64,000 bases of DNA from Rhodopseudomonas sp. AAP120. Its GTDB lineage: Bacteria > Pseudomonadota > Alphaproteobacteria > Rhizobiales > Xanthobacteraceae. A program made the translations under genes and the position numbers. The stretch lies in the NCBI RefSeq assembly GCF_001295845.1, contig NZ_LJIC01000091.1, positions 62,001 to 126,000 of the forward strand, read 5' to 3'. Below the pieces are notes generated by a model, which was not told the DNA's origin, ran no database searches, and worked only from the letters and a program-made list of their open reading frames with translations. Positions 44,007 through 53,071 of this stretch are shown here, in pieces; positions within the stretch are counted from its first letter, which is position 1, and each line of letters begins with the position of its first letter.

Positions 44007-44336
44007 TGTCGTTATTTTCCGTGAACAACCCGCTGCCGCAGCATCCGTTCCCGGCCGGTCGCGCTCGTGCCGACGCGCTCGCCGGATGTCGCAGCCCCGA
44101 GCGGTGCAGTTCACTGTGTTATCCTTGGGTCGCGCGCGCCCGGCGCCAGGTTCAATCCGGTGGCGCCGGGCGCGCGGCGTTCGCCTTCCGTCAAGCCCGG
44201 CGGCCAAGCACCGGCCGGTCATCCACATTTCTTGCTCGGCTGGTGCATAACGCGCGATTGCCGCTTTCACTGCGGGCTGAATCGGCGCTTTAGTCGCGCC
44301 CCGCATCCGACAAATTCGAGCGAATAATCGAGAGCT
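44007..44336. other. Intergenic region upstream of dnaB, 330 bp
   Basis: No convincing gene. Short plus-strand frames are Arg/Pro-rich and lack ribosome binding sites. The region must contain the dnaB promoter; no clear -35/-10 pair was found by eye. Confidence 0.5.
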
Positions 44337-45833
44337 ATGGCTGCCATTGATTCCAACGTGCTGAAGCTCGCGCCGGACGCTGCGGCGCCTGCCTATCGCA
44401 CCGCGCCCCACAACATCGAGGCGGAACAGGCCCTGCTCGGCGCCATCCTGGTGAACAATGACGCGTTCTACCGGGTTTCGGACTTCCTGGAGTCCAAGCA
44501 CTTCTTCGAACCGATCCACCAGACGATCTTCGACACCGCATCCAGCATCATTCGCGCCGGCAAGATCGCGACGCCGATCACGCTGAAGACCTTCCTGGCG
44601 GCGGATCTCGATCTCGGCGGCCTGACGGTGGCGCAATATCTGGCGCGGCTCGCCGCCGAAGCCACCACCATCATCAACGCCCAGGATTACGGCCGGACGA
44701 TCTACGAATTGTCGCTGCGCCGCGACCTGATCGGCATCGGCACCGACATGGTCAACGTCGCCTACGACGCGCCGGTCGATTTCGCGCCGAAGAACCAGAT
44801 CGAAGACGCCGAACGCCGGCTTTACGAACTCGCCGAATCCGGCCGCTACGACGGCGGCTTTCAGAAATTCTCCCAGGCGCTCACCACCGCGGTCGACATG
44901 GCCGCCAAGGCCTTCCAGCGCGACGGCAAGCTGTCGGGCATCGCGACGGGGCTGCGCGACCTCGACACCCGCATGGGCGGCCTGCAGCACTCCGACTTGA
45001 TCGTGCTCGCCGGACGTCCCGGCATGGGCAAGACCGCGCTCGCCACCAACATCGCCTACAACGTCGCCAAGGCCTATCGCGGCGAGATCCAGCCGGACGG
45101 CAGCAATAAGACGATCAATGGTGGCATCGTCGGCTTCTTCTCGTGCGAAATGAGCGCCGAGCAGCTCGCCACCCGTATTCTCGCCGAGCAGACCGAGATC
45201 GCCTCGAGCAAGATCCGCCGCGGCGGCATCAGCGAGGCCGATTTCGACAAGATCCGCGACTACTCGATCGAGTTGCAGACGCTGCCGCTGTTCGTCGACG
45301 AAACCGGCGGCCTCTCGATCGCCCAGCTCACCGCGCGCGCGCGGCGGTTGAAGCGTCAGAAGGGTCTCGACCTGATCGTGGTCGACTACATTCAGCTGCT
45401 GCAGGGCTCCAGCAAGCGCGGCGACAACCGCGTGCAGGAAATCACCGAGATCACCACCAGCCTCAAGGCGCTCGCGAAAGAGTTGAACGTTCCGATCATC
45501 GCACTGTCGCAGTTGTCGCGTCAGGTCGAATCCCGCGACGACAAGCGGCCGCAACTGTCCGACCTTCGTGAATCCGGCTCGATCGAGCAGGACGCCGACG
45601 TCGTGATGTTCGTGTATCGCGAAGAATACTATCTGCAGAACAAGGAGCCGCGGCCCGGCACGCCCGAACACGAAAAGTGGGCGACCGAGATGGACCTCGT
45701 CCACGGCAAGGCCGAAGTCATCATCGCCAAGCAGCGCCACGGCCCCACCGGCACCGTCGACGTGCAGTTCGAAGGCCAGTTCACCCGCTTCAGCGATCTG
45801 GCGGACGACAGCCACCTGCCCGACCGCGTCTGA
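44337..45833 (+). CDS. dnaB: Replicative DNA helicase
   Basis: Hexameric 5'-3' helicase of the replication fork. The 498-residue protein has the N-terminal DnaB domain (PHNIEAEQALLGAILVNND) and a linker. The RecA-like motor follows, with Walker A AGRPGMGKTALA, Walker B LDLIVVDYIQLLQ, and the later DLRESGSIEQDADVVMFVYR and AKQRHGPTGTV. No intein or insertion is seen. Confidence 0.98.
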   Translation: MAAIDSNVLKLAPDAAAPAYRTAPHNIEAEQALLGAILVNNDAFYRVSDFLESKHFFEPIHQTIFDTASSIIRAGKIATPITLKTFLAADLDLGGLTVAQYLARLAAEATTIINAQDYGRTIYELSLRRDLIGIGTDMVNVAYDAPVDFAPKNQIEDAERRLYELAESGRYDGGFQKFSQALTTAVDMAAKAFQRDGKLSGIATGLRDLDTRMGGLQHSDLIVLAGRPGMGKTALATNIAYNVAKAYRGEIQPDGSNKTINGGIVGFFSCEMSAEQLATRILAEQTEIASSKIRRGGISEADFDKIRDYSIELQTLPLFVDETGGLSIAQLTARARRLKRQKGLDLIVVDYIQLLQGSSKRGDNRVQEITEITTSLKALAKELNVPIIALSQLSRQVESRDDKRPQLSDLRESGSIEQDADVVMFVYREEYYLQNKEPRPGTPEHEKWATEMDLVHGKAEVIIAKQRHGPTGTVDVQFEGQFTRFSDLADDSHLPDRV

Positions 45834-45973
45834 CGCAACTCCGTTCGGCGGAATTCAGGCAGAGACGCGACCTGCCGTTCTGCTAGAACGAACGCGAAGA
45901 GCCGGAGTCGTCTCGACGCGTTTTCGCCACGCGTATGGGATTGTCTTCGCTCGAAAGCGCCAGAGTGTGAGAC

Positions 45974-47224
45974 ATGACCATCCTTCCCGATCCGAATGCG
46001 ACCGTCGCCAGCCTGTTGACGCCGGACGCCGCAAAGGCGGCGTCACTCGCGGCATCGACGGCAAACGCGCCCGGCATTCTCACGATCGACCTCGACGCGA
46101 TTGTCAGCAACTGGCGCAAGCTCGAGAAGACAGCAGTCCCGGCCGAAGCCGCCGCCGTGGTCAAGGGCGACGCGTATGGTTGCGGTATCGGCCCGGTCAC
46201 GCGCGCGCTGGCCGGCGCCGGGTGCAAGACCTTCTTCGTCGCGACGCTCGGCGAAGCCGCAGCGGTCCGCGCGGTTGCGCCGGACGTGGCGCTCTACGTG
46301 CTCGACGGCTTCTTTCAGGGCACCGGCGACGAATTCGCCCGGCTGAACTGCCGCCCGGTGATCGGCGATCTCTACGAACTCGCCGAATGGGACGTGTATT
46401 GCCGCCGCACCGGCTGGAGCGGCGGCGCCGCGATCCATATCGACACCGGCATGAACCGGCTCGGCCTCACCACTGCCGAGGCGCTGAGCATTGTGCCGCG
46501 GATCTCAGTCGGCGACCACGGCGTCACGCTGGTGATCAGCCATCTGGTCGCGGCCGAGTCGCCCAACCATCCGATCAACGCCAAGCAGGTCGCGGCCTTC
46601 CGCGAGATCGCCAGCCAGTTCGCCGGCGTCCCCGCTTCGCTGTCGGCGTCGTCCGGCATCTTTCTGGGATCGCAATTCCAGTTCGATCTGGTGCGTCCCG
46701 GCGCGGCGCTGTACGGCGTCAACCCGACGCCGGACTCCGACAATCCGATGCAGCCGGTGGTCGATCTCAAGGCGCGGATCGTGCAGGTCCGCAACGTCGA
46801 GCGCGGCGACACCGTCGGCTACGGCGCGACCTGGAGCGCACGGCGGCCGACCAAAATCGCCGTGCTGTCGGCCGGCTACGCGGACGGTTACTTCCGCGCC
46901 GCCGGCTCCAACGACGGCACGCGCGGCGCCGACGTGATCATCGCCGGCCAGCGCTGCCCGATCGCGGGACGAATTTCCATGGACCTGCTCGCGGTCGACG
47001 TCACCGAGCTGCCCGCGAATGCCGCGCGCCGCGGCCAGATGGCGACGCTGATCGGCGACGGCATCACCGTCGACGAACTCGGCCATCACTTCGGCACGAT
47101 CGGCTATGAAGTGCTGACCAGCCTCGGCCCGCGCTACGCGCGGATCTACACCGGCGGCGACGCGAAGCCGGCGGCGACGCCGCCCACGATCGCGCCCGCC
47201 GCCCCGGTGTCGCCGGCGAGCTGA
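45974..47224 (+). CDS. alr: Alanine racemase
   Basis: PLP enzyme that makes D-alanine for peptidoglycan. The 416-residue protein has the cofactor Lys64 in AVVKGDAYGCG, where most relatives have Ala or Asn after the Lys. HIDTGMNRLGL, the catalytic Tyr region TVGYGATWSA, and the C-terminal GRISMDLLAVDV are present. About 20 Ala/Pro-rich residues trail the domain. It lies 140 bp after dnaB. Confidence 0.95.
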   Translation: MTILPDPNATVASLLTPDAAKAASLAASTANAPGILTIDLDAIVSNWRKLEKTAVPAEAAAVVKGDAYGCGIGPVTRALAGAGCKTFFVATLGEAAAVRAVAPDVALYVLDGFFQGTGDEFARLNCRPVIGDLYELAEWDVYCRRTGWSGGAAIHIDTGMNRLGLTTAEALSIVPRISVGDHGVTLVISHLVAAESPNHPINAKQVAAFREIASQFAGVPASLSASSGIFLGSQFQFDLVRPGAALYGVNPTPDSDNPMQPVVDLKARIVQVRNVERGDTVGYGATWSARRPTKIAVLSAGYADGYFRAAGSNDGTRGADVIIAGQRCPIAGRISMDLLAVDVTELPANAARRGQMATLIGDGITVDELGHHFGTIGYEVLTSLGPRYARIYTGGDAKPAATPPTIAPAAPVSPAS

Positions 47225-47251
47225 GGCCGCACTTCAAGTACAAACTCTCCC

Positions 47252-47333
47252 CGTCATTGCGAGCAGCGAAGCGACGAAGCAACCCAGCGCAGTGCACTGC
47301 GCTCTGGATTGCTTCGCTTCGCTCGCAATGACG
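47252..47333. repeat. REP-like palindromic repeat (long imperfect hairpin)
   Basis: CGTCATTGCGAGC (from 47252) is the inverse complement of GCTCGCAATGACG (ending 47333). The arms continue with matching GAAGCGA...GAAGCAA and TTGCTTCGCTTC blocks, and the core GAGCGCAGTGCACTGCGCTC-like part is itself nearly palindromic. It sits 28 bp after the alr stop. Elements with this CATTGCGAG-GAAGC signature are scattered in many copies through Rhodopseudomonas and Bradyrhizobium genomes. Confidence 0.85.
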
Positions 47334-47353
47334 GATGGGCCTCGCTTCGCTTT

Positions 47354-47608
47354 TCAATCCTCATGGACCAGAAACAAGAATCCAGTAATCGCCGCGCAGA
47401 ACGCGAACGAGCCGGCGATGCCGACGATCAGCACCGCTCTCACCAACACCGGCGCCTCGCTGCTGTCGATCACCGTCGCCAGGCCGAAGTAATTGCCGAG
47501 CAGCAGAACCACCGCAAAGCCGGCGCCGAACACGGCTCCCATGACGAAGTGTCCGGCGATCTGCCGCCACTTCCGCCGCTCATAGTCCCTGCGCTCGTCG
47601 TCCCGCAT
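47354..47608 (-). CDS. Small two-helix membrane protein (84 aa), hypothetical
   Basis: Charged N-terminus (MRDDERRDYERRKWRQ) followed by two membrane helices (about residues 18-44, HFVMGAVFGAGFAVVLLLG, and 59-80, AVLIVGIAGSFAFCAAITGF). The pattern looks like a genuine small inner membrane protein. It ends 20 bp from the REP-like hairpin and starts 12 bp after the stop of the GT87-like gene, so the two are probably cotranscribed. Function unknown. Confidence 0.7.
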   Translation of the reverse strand: MRDDERRDYERRKWRQIAGHFVMGAVFGAGFAVVLLLGNYFGLATVIDSSEAPVLVRAVLIVGIAGSFAFCAAITGFLFLVHED

Positions 47609-47620
47609 CGTCGCCTCACA

Positions 47621-48817
47621 TCAGGCCGATGCAGACCATCGCAACTCCGGGACGCGGCTGTCCATGCTCATGCGAAGCGCAACCAGAAACAGCGGTAAAA
47701 TGAACAGGGGTCCGAGCGCCAGCCCGGTCGGATGCGCCAGTGCGCTGGCGGCGAGCGGCAGGACAAGCAGGAGGCTGGAGCAAATGAGAAGCGTTTTCGC
47801 CGAGACGTCGCTGCCACAGGTTTGCCACAGCCACGCGATCACCAATGCGCCGAACACCAAGTCGTAATCCTGCAGGTAGGGCGTCGCCAAACACGTGCCC
47901 AGCACCAGCACGGCATTCTTCACCCCCGCAGGCGCCCGCCCCCGCCAAACCCACGCCACCGCGGCGCACGCCAGCACGCCACTAACAATCTGAATCAGAT
48001 AGGCAATTTCGACCGGCGCGCCGAGCCTTCGGGCGGCGACGAACACCGAGACGAAGCGGTGCCACACGCCCGTCCCGTCTTCCAGAATGGCCTGCCGCAG
48101 CAAGCCGAGATTGCGCAGATAGTCGGCCCAGATATCCAAACCGTAGCACAGGCCGCTCAACGCCAGCAGCCCCCCAGCCACCACACCCGCCGCCACGAGC
48201 GTCCGCCATTGCCGTCCGGCCAGCAATGCGATCGGGATCAGTAGTCCAAGTTGCGGCTTGTAGATCAGCAGTCCCAACAAACTACCCGCGAGCAGCGGCC
48301 GCCGCTCGATCAATCCAAGTCCGCCGCCAAGCAGCGCCGCCGTCCACGCACCATTCTGCCCGCCCAAGGCGTTGATGAGCACGGCGGGACTGGCCAGCGC
48401 AAACAGCAATGCGCCGCCTTCCGGCATCGCCAGCCGCAGGGCGCGATAGAATGCGTACCAGCTGGCCCCGAGCCAAGCAAACAGCGCGGGCACGTATGGC
48501 AGCATCGCCAACGGCGCGGTGAGTAGCAGAAGCACCGGCGGATAGCTGTAATGATAGCCCTGGATCGGCGCGCCGATCACCGACTGTTCGAAAACATGGA
48601 AGGCCTGGAAGTCGTAGATCTCGTTCACCCGCCCGTGCCAGGCGAGGTAAGCGCCCGACCAGTAATTGATGAAGTCATCGCCGAACGGACGCTCGGCCCC
48701 GTTGGACAAATGATCCCGCGTTTGCGCCAGAAGGTCCGCCAAATACGCGATGATCGCCACCACAGCGAAGCTGCGCGCGATGGCAGGTGTCAACCTTGGA
48801 AGCTGTGGCGCTCGCAT
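47621..48817 (-). CDS. DUF2029 / GT87-family membrane glycosyltransferase
   Basis: Polytopic GT-C-type enzyme expected to transfer a mannose-like sugar from a polyprenyl-phosphate donor in the inner membrane. The 398-residue product has about ten hydrophobic helices. The family motif region is DDFINYWSGAYLAWHGRVNEIYD, followed by YHYSYPPVLLLLTAPLAMLPY, GGQNGAWTAALLGGGL and LLIYKPQLGLLIPIALL. The acceptor is unknown. It is accompanied by a small membrane protein downstream. Confidence 0.88.
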   Translation of the reverse strand: MRAPQLPRLTPAIARSFAVVAIIAYLADLLAQTRDHLSNGAERPFGDDFINYWSGAYLAWHGRVNEIYDFQAFHVFEQSVIGAPIQGYHYSYPPVLLLLTAPLAMLPYVPALFAWLGASWYAFYRALRLAMPEGGALLFALASPAVLINALGGQNGAWTAALLGGGLGLIERRPLLAGSLLGLLIYKPQLGLLIPIALLAGRQWRTLVAAGVVAGGLLALSGLCYGLDIWADYLRNLGLLRQAILEDGTGVWHRFVSVFVAARRLGAPVEIAYLIQIVSGVLACAAVAWVWRGRAPAGVKNAVLVLGTCLATPYLQDYDLVFGALVIAWLWQTCGSDVSAKTLLICSSLLLVLPLAASALAHPTGLALGPLFILPLFLVALRMSMDSRVPELRWSASA

Positions 48818-49088
48818 GGCCGCAGTGACGCACGCGACCGGTTATGTTCCGATTAATCCGACCGACGGAAACCCGCCGTTCCGAGGCTTCAAGGCTCTCC
48901 ATGCGTTGCTATCGCGGCCAAGTATTACTGATATTCGTGCTGGAGAACTCATCGCCCCTATCACGCAGCCGATCACCGCTATGTCGCAACGCGATCGTCA
49001 GTGTCGACGGGACTTGACCACAAGAACAAAATATGAACAAAACTGATGCAGCGTTGTCCCATCGCTTCAGCCCCTGCATCACCGCCCC

Positions 49089-50540
49089 ATGGCCAAAGCC
49101 TCCTCGTCCTTCGTCTGCCAGAATTGCGGCGCCGCGTTCAATCGCTGGCAGGGCAAGTGCGAGTCCTGCGGCGAGTGGAACACGCTGGTCGAGGAAGCCG
49201 GCGACAACGCGGTGCCGGTCAGCATCCGGGCCAAGCGGCGCGGCAGAACGTTCAAGCTGGAGTCGCTGGCCGGCAAGAGCAACGACGCCCCTCGCCTGCC
49301 CTCCGGCATGGCCGAACTCGACCGCGTCACCGGCGGCGGCTTCGTGCGCGGCTCGGTGCTGCTGGTCGGCGGCGATCCGGGTATCGGCAAGTCGACATTG
49401 CTGACTCAGGCCACCAGCCTGATGGCCAAAGCCGGTCATCGCACCGTGTATATTTCCGGCGAAGAAGCCATCGCGCAGGTTCGGCTCCGCGCGGAACGGC
49501 TTGGCCTTGCCGCCGCACCGGTCGAACTCGCGGCCGAGACCTCGGTCGAAGACATCATCGCGACGCTGTCCGAAGGCGCGACGCCGCGATTGATCGTCAT
49601 TGATTCAATTCAGACGATGTGGACCGACACCGTCGAGTCCGCGCCCGGCACCGTGACGCAGGTCCGCGCCTCGGCTCAGGCGCTGATCCGCTTCGCCAAG
49701 AAGACCGGCGCGGCCATCATTCTGGTCGGCCACGTCACCAAGGACGGCCAGATCGCCGGTCCGCGCGTGGTCGAGCACATGGTCGACGCGGTGCTGTCGT
49801 TCGAGGGCGAAGGCTCGCAGCAGTTCCGCATCCTGCGCTCGGTCAAGAATCGCTTCGGCCCGACCGACGAGATCGGCGTGTTCGAAATGACCGGGCTCGG
49901 CCTGCGCGAAGTCAGCAACCCGTCGGAGCTGTTCCTGTCCGAACGCGATCTCGGCTCACCCGGAACCGCGGTGTTCGCCGGCATCGAAGGCACGAGGCCG
50001 GTGCTGGTCGAATTGCAGGCCCTGGTCGCGCCGTCGACGCTGGGCACGCCGCGGCGTGCGGTGGTCGGCTGGGATTCAGCCAGGCTGTCGATGGTGCTGG
50101 CGGTGCTCGAGGCGCATTGCGGCGTCAAGCTGTCCGGCTACGACGTCTATTTCAACGTTGCCGGCGGGCTGCGCATCAACGAGCCGGCGGCCGATCTCGC
50201 CGCCGCAGCCGCACTGGTGTCGTCGCTGGCGAACTCGCCACTGCCGACCGATGCGGTGTATTTCGGCGAAATCTCGCTGTCCGGCGCGGTTCGGCCGGTG
50301 GCGCAGACCCCGGCGCGGCTCAAGGAAGCCGCCAAGCTCGGCTTTGGCCGCGCGGTCCTGCCGGAACAGACGCGTGGCGACGCCCCCTCCGACGCCGGTC
50401 TGGCGCTGCAAAGCGTCGGCGGCCTCACTAGCCTTGTTGCCGACATTGCGGCTCGTGGAACCCCACGTGCCGCCGCTCGCGAGCGGGAGCCCGCAGAGAA
50501 AAATGCCACACCGGCGCGATTCCGGCAGCGCGAGGGTTGA
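49089..50540 (+). CDS. radA: DNA repair protein RadA (Sms)
   Basis: RecA-like ATPase that helps process recombination intermediates. The 483-residue protein has the N-terminal zinc finger FVCQNCGAAFNRWQGKCESCG, Walker A GGDPGIGKSTLL, and the RadA-specific motif VKNRFGPTDEIGVFEM. A C-terminal Lon-protease-like domain (YDVYFNVAGGLRINEPAAD) is present. It is followed by cvpA and purF, a conserved order. Confidence 0.97.
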   Translation: MAKASSSFVCQNCGAAFNRWQGKCESCGEWNTLVEEAGDNAVPVSIRAKRRGRTFKLESLAGKSNDAPRLPSGMAELDRVTGGGFVRGSVLLVGGDPGIGKSTLLTQATSLMAKAGHRTVYISGEEAIAQVRLRAERLGLAAAPVELAAETSVEDIIATLSEGATPRLIVIDSIQTMWTDTVESAPGTVTQVRASAQALIRFAKKTGAAIILVGHVTKDGQIAGPRVVEHMVDAVLSFEGEGSQQFRILRSVKNRFGPTDEIGVFEMTGLGLREVSNPSELFLSERDLGSPGTAVFAGIEGTRPVLVELQALVAPSTLGTPRRAVVGWDSARLSMVLAVLEAHCGVKLSGYDVYFNVAGGLRINEPAADLAAAAALVSSLANSPLPTDAVYFGEISLSGAVRPVAQTPARLKEAAKLGFGRAVLPEQTRGDAPSDAGLALQSVGGLTSLVADIAARGTPRAAAREREPAEKNATPARFRQREG

Positions 50541-50752
50541 ACCGGGGTGACCTTTCCGGAACGCGCCGCTATACAACGCGCGCGCATGGCGGGCGGAGGC
50601 CGACCGTCGACCGGCCCGGCTGATCTATGCTGTGTCGAGAGCTCCGTTGAGCGTTTTCTCGCCTTGCGCGGCGTGCCATATCACCGTCACGTGCCCTGAC
50701 GGCGCGTGCACGATTCGCCGTTATTTACACACCGAGCGGACCCGACTGGCCG

Positions 50753-51382
50753 ATGCCGATCACGATTCTCGACTTCGTTGTCCTCGCGGTGATGTTGGTG
50801 TCCGGCCTGCTGGCTATGGTCCGCGGCTTCATGCGCGAGGTGCTGTCGATCGCGGCCTGGGGCGCCGCGGCGCTGGTCACGCTCTACGCCTTTCAGAAGC
50901 TGCTGCCGACCGCCAAGACCTATTTCTCGAACGACACCGTCGCCGCCGTGGTGGTGGTTGCGGGCGTATTCCTCGGCACGCTGATCATCGTGTCGATCAT
51001 CACGGTCCGGATCTCCGACATGATCCTGGATTCCCGGATCGGCGCGCTCGATCGCACGCTCGGGTTCCTGTTCGGCCTCGCCCGCGGACTGCTGATCGTG
51101 GTGGTGGCCTATCTGTTCTTCAACTGGCTAGTGCCCGAGAAGCAGCGGCCTGACTGGGTGGTCAACGCGAAGTCGCGCACGGTCCTGCAAGGAACTGGTG
51201 ACTGGTTGATGACACTCTTGCCGAATGACCCTGAAAACACCATCTTGAAGAGGTTCAAGAAAAACAAGCCGGAGGAAGAGCAAACCGACGATTCGGCTGC
51301 TCCCGGCAATGGTGACGGCTACAGCAAACCCGCCCGCGACAGTTTGAAAAAGCTGATAGAGGGCAAACCGGCCGCGCGCTGA
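50753..51382 (+). CDS. cvpA: CvpA-family inner membrane protein
   Basis: Four-helix membrane protein first linked to colicin V production and now to envelope stress tolerance. The 209-residue product starts MPITILDFVVLAVMLVSGLLA and keeps the family segment MVRGFMREVLSIAAWGAAAL. Further helices lie at about residues 60-82 and 103-125, and a charged cytoplasmic tail follows. It is immediately upstream of purF, as in E. coli. Confidence 0.95.
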   Translation: MPITILDFVVLAVMLVSGLLAMVRGFMREVLSIAAWGAAALVTLYAFQKLLPTAKTYFSNDTVAAVVVVAGVFLGTLIIVSIITVRISDMILDSRIGALDRTLGFLFGLARGLLIVVVAYLFFNWLVPEKQRPDWVVNAKSRTVLQGTGDWLMTLLPNDPENTILKRFKKNKPEEEQTDDSAAPGNGDGYSKPARDSLKKLIEGKPAAR

Positions 51383-51405
51383 GCGTGGCCCAACTGAGAG
51401 GCGCG

Positions 51406-52947
51406 ATGGACGCGATGCAGAGCCCTTCCGACGACGCCGCAACGCCCGCATCGGACGCTCGCGACCCGCAAACTCCCGACCACCACGTCCCTGACGACGT
51501 GTTCGACACTGACGGCGACACGCTGCGCGAAGAGTGCGGCGTGTTCGGCATTTTCGGCCACCCTGACGCGGCGGCGATCACGGCGCTGGGGCTGCACGCG
51601 CTGCAGCATCGCGGACAGGAAGCGGCCGGAATCGTCTCCTACGATCATGGCCGGTTTCATTCCGAACGTCGGCTCGGTCTGGTCGGCGATACCTTCTCTC
51701 GCGCGGATGTGATCGCGCGGCTGCCGGGCAATCTGGCGGTCGGTCACGTCCGCTACTCGACCACGGGTGAGACCATACTGCGCAACGTGCAGCCGCTGTT
51801 CGCCGAGCTGAACGCCGGAGGTTTCGCGGTCGGTCATAACGGCAACCTCACCAACGGGCTGACGCTGCGCCGCGAACTGGTGCAGAGCGGCGCGATCATG
51901 CAGTCGACCACCGACACCGAGGTGATCCTGCATCTGGTGGCGCAGTCCAAGCGCAACCGCTTCATCGACCGCTTCATCGAAGCGCTGCGCGCGATTGAAG
52001 GCGCCTATTCGCTGGTGGCCCTGACCAACAAGAAGTTGATCGGCGCCCGCGATCCGCTCGGCATCCGCCCGCTGGTGCTGGGTGAGCTCGACGGCAGCCC
52101 GATTCTGGCGTCGGAGACCTGCGCGCTCGACATCATCGGCGCGAAGTACGTCCGTGACGTCGAACCCGGCGAAATCATCGTGTTCGACGAGAAGGGCGTG
52201 CAGAGCCACAAGCCGTTCCCGCCGCAGCCGCCTCGTCCGTGCATCTTCGAGTACATCTACTTCGCACGGCCGGATTCGATCGTGGGCGGACGTTCGGTTT
52301 ACGACGTCCGCAAGAGCTTCGGCGCCGAGCTGGCGCGGGAGAGCCATCTCGAGGCCGACGTCGTGGTGCCGGTGCCGGACTCCGGCGTTCCCGCGGCGAT
52401 CGGTTACAGCCGCGAAAGCGGCGTGCCGTTCGAACTCGGCATCATCCGCAATCACTACGTTGGCCGCACCTTCATTCAGCCGACCCAGAGCGTTCGCGAA
52501 CTCGGCGTGCGGATGAAGCACTCCGCCAATCGCGCGGCGATCCAGGGCAAGCGCATCGTGCTGATCGACGACAGCCTGGTGCGCGGCACCACGTCGAAGA
52601 AGATCGTCAAGATGATGCGCGACGCCGGCGCCCGCGAGGTGCATTTCCGCATCGCCTCGCCGCCGATCACCCATCCGGACTACTACGGCATCGATACGCC
52701 GGACCGCGCCGGCCTGCTGGCGGCGACGCATTCGCTCGAGCAGATGCGCGAGCTGATCGGCGCCGACTCGCTGGCCTTCCTGTCGGTCGACGGCATCTAT
52801 CGGGCGATGGGTGAACGCGGCCGCGATCCGGCGCAGCCGAAGTTCACGGACCATTGCTTCACCGGCGAATATCCGACGCCGCTGACCGACATGAACCAGA
52901 CCGAGACGTCGCCGCGGCAATTGTCGCTGTTGGCTGAGGCGAGCTGA
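51406..52947 (+). CDS. purF: Amidophosphoribosyltransferase
   Basis: First committed step of purine synthesis, converting PRPP and glutamine to phosphoribosylamine. From the ATG at 51406 it has 513 residues. The glutaminase nucleophile is Cys44 (REECGVFGIFGHPDA), exposed by removal of a roughly 43-residue propeptide. GLHALQHRGQEAAGI and the PRPP loop VLIDDSLVRGTTSKKIV are visible. A GTG at 51385 is in frame, but GAGAGG favours 51406. It is cotranscribed with cvpA. Confidence 0.97.
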   Translation: MDAMQSPSDDAATPASDARDPQTPDHHVPDDVFDTDGDTLREECGVFGIFGHPDAAAITALGLHALQHRGQEAAGIVSYDHGRFHSERRLGLVGDTFSRADVIARLPGNLAVGHVRYSTTGETILRNVQPLFAELNAGGFAVGHNGNLTNGLTLRRELVQSGAIMQSTTDTEVILHLVAQSKRNRFIDRFIEALRAIEGAYSLVALTNKKLIGARDPLGIRPLVLGELDGSPILASETCALDIIGAKYVRDVEPGEIIVFDEKGVQSHKPFPPQPPRPCIFEYIYFARPDSIVGGRSVYDVRKSFGAELARESHLEADVVVPVPDSGVPAAIGYSRESGVPFELGIIRNHYVGRTFIQPTQSVRELGVRMKHSANRAAIQGKRIVLIDDSLVRGTTSKKIVKMMRDAGAREVHFRIASPPITHPDYYGIDTPDRAGLLAATHSLEQMRELIGADSLAFLSVDGIYRAMGERGRDPAQPKFTDHCFTGEYPTPLTDMNQTETSPRQLSLLAEAS

Positions 52948-52977
52948 CGCATTCGCGTTTCGCCTGACTAAAGTTCG

Positions 52978-53004
52978 TGATGCCCGGCCTTGTGCCGGGC
53001 ATCA
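52978..53004 (+). terminator. Hairpin terminator after purF
   Basis: TGATGCCCGGC (52978-52988) and GCCGGGCATCA (52994-53004) form a perfect 11-bp stem with a five-base loop, 31 bp after the purF stop. The following AACGTCTTTAG is only weakly T-rich. Confidence 0.65.
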
Positions 53005-53071
53005 ACGTCTTTAGAACAACGGTATCGTTCAAGGCGCTCCTGCGTCTGACATCACCATTCAAGTGTCGGCC

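Noticed and set aside
43917-45815. A 632-codon open frame on the minus strand
   Set aside because: It is the shadow of dnaB, which has intact helicase motifs on the plus strand.
51319-52920. A 533-codon minus-strand frame
   Set aside because: Antisense to purF, whose catalytic motifs are complete on the plus strand.
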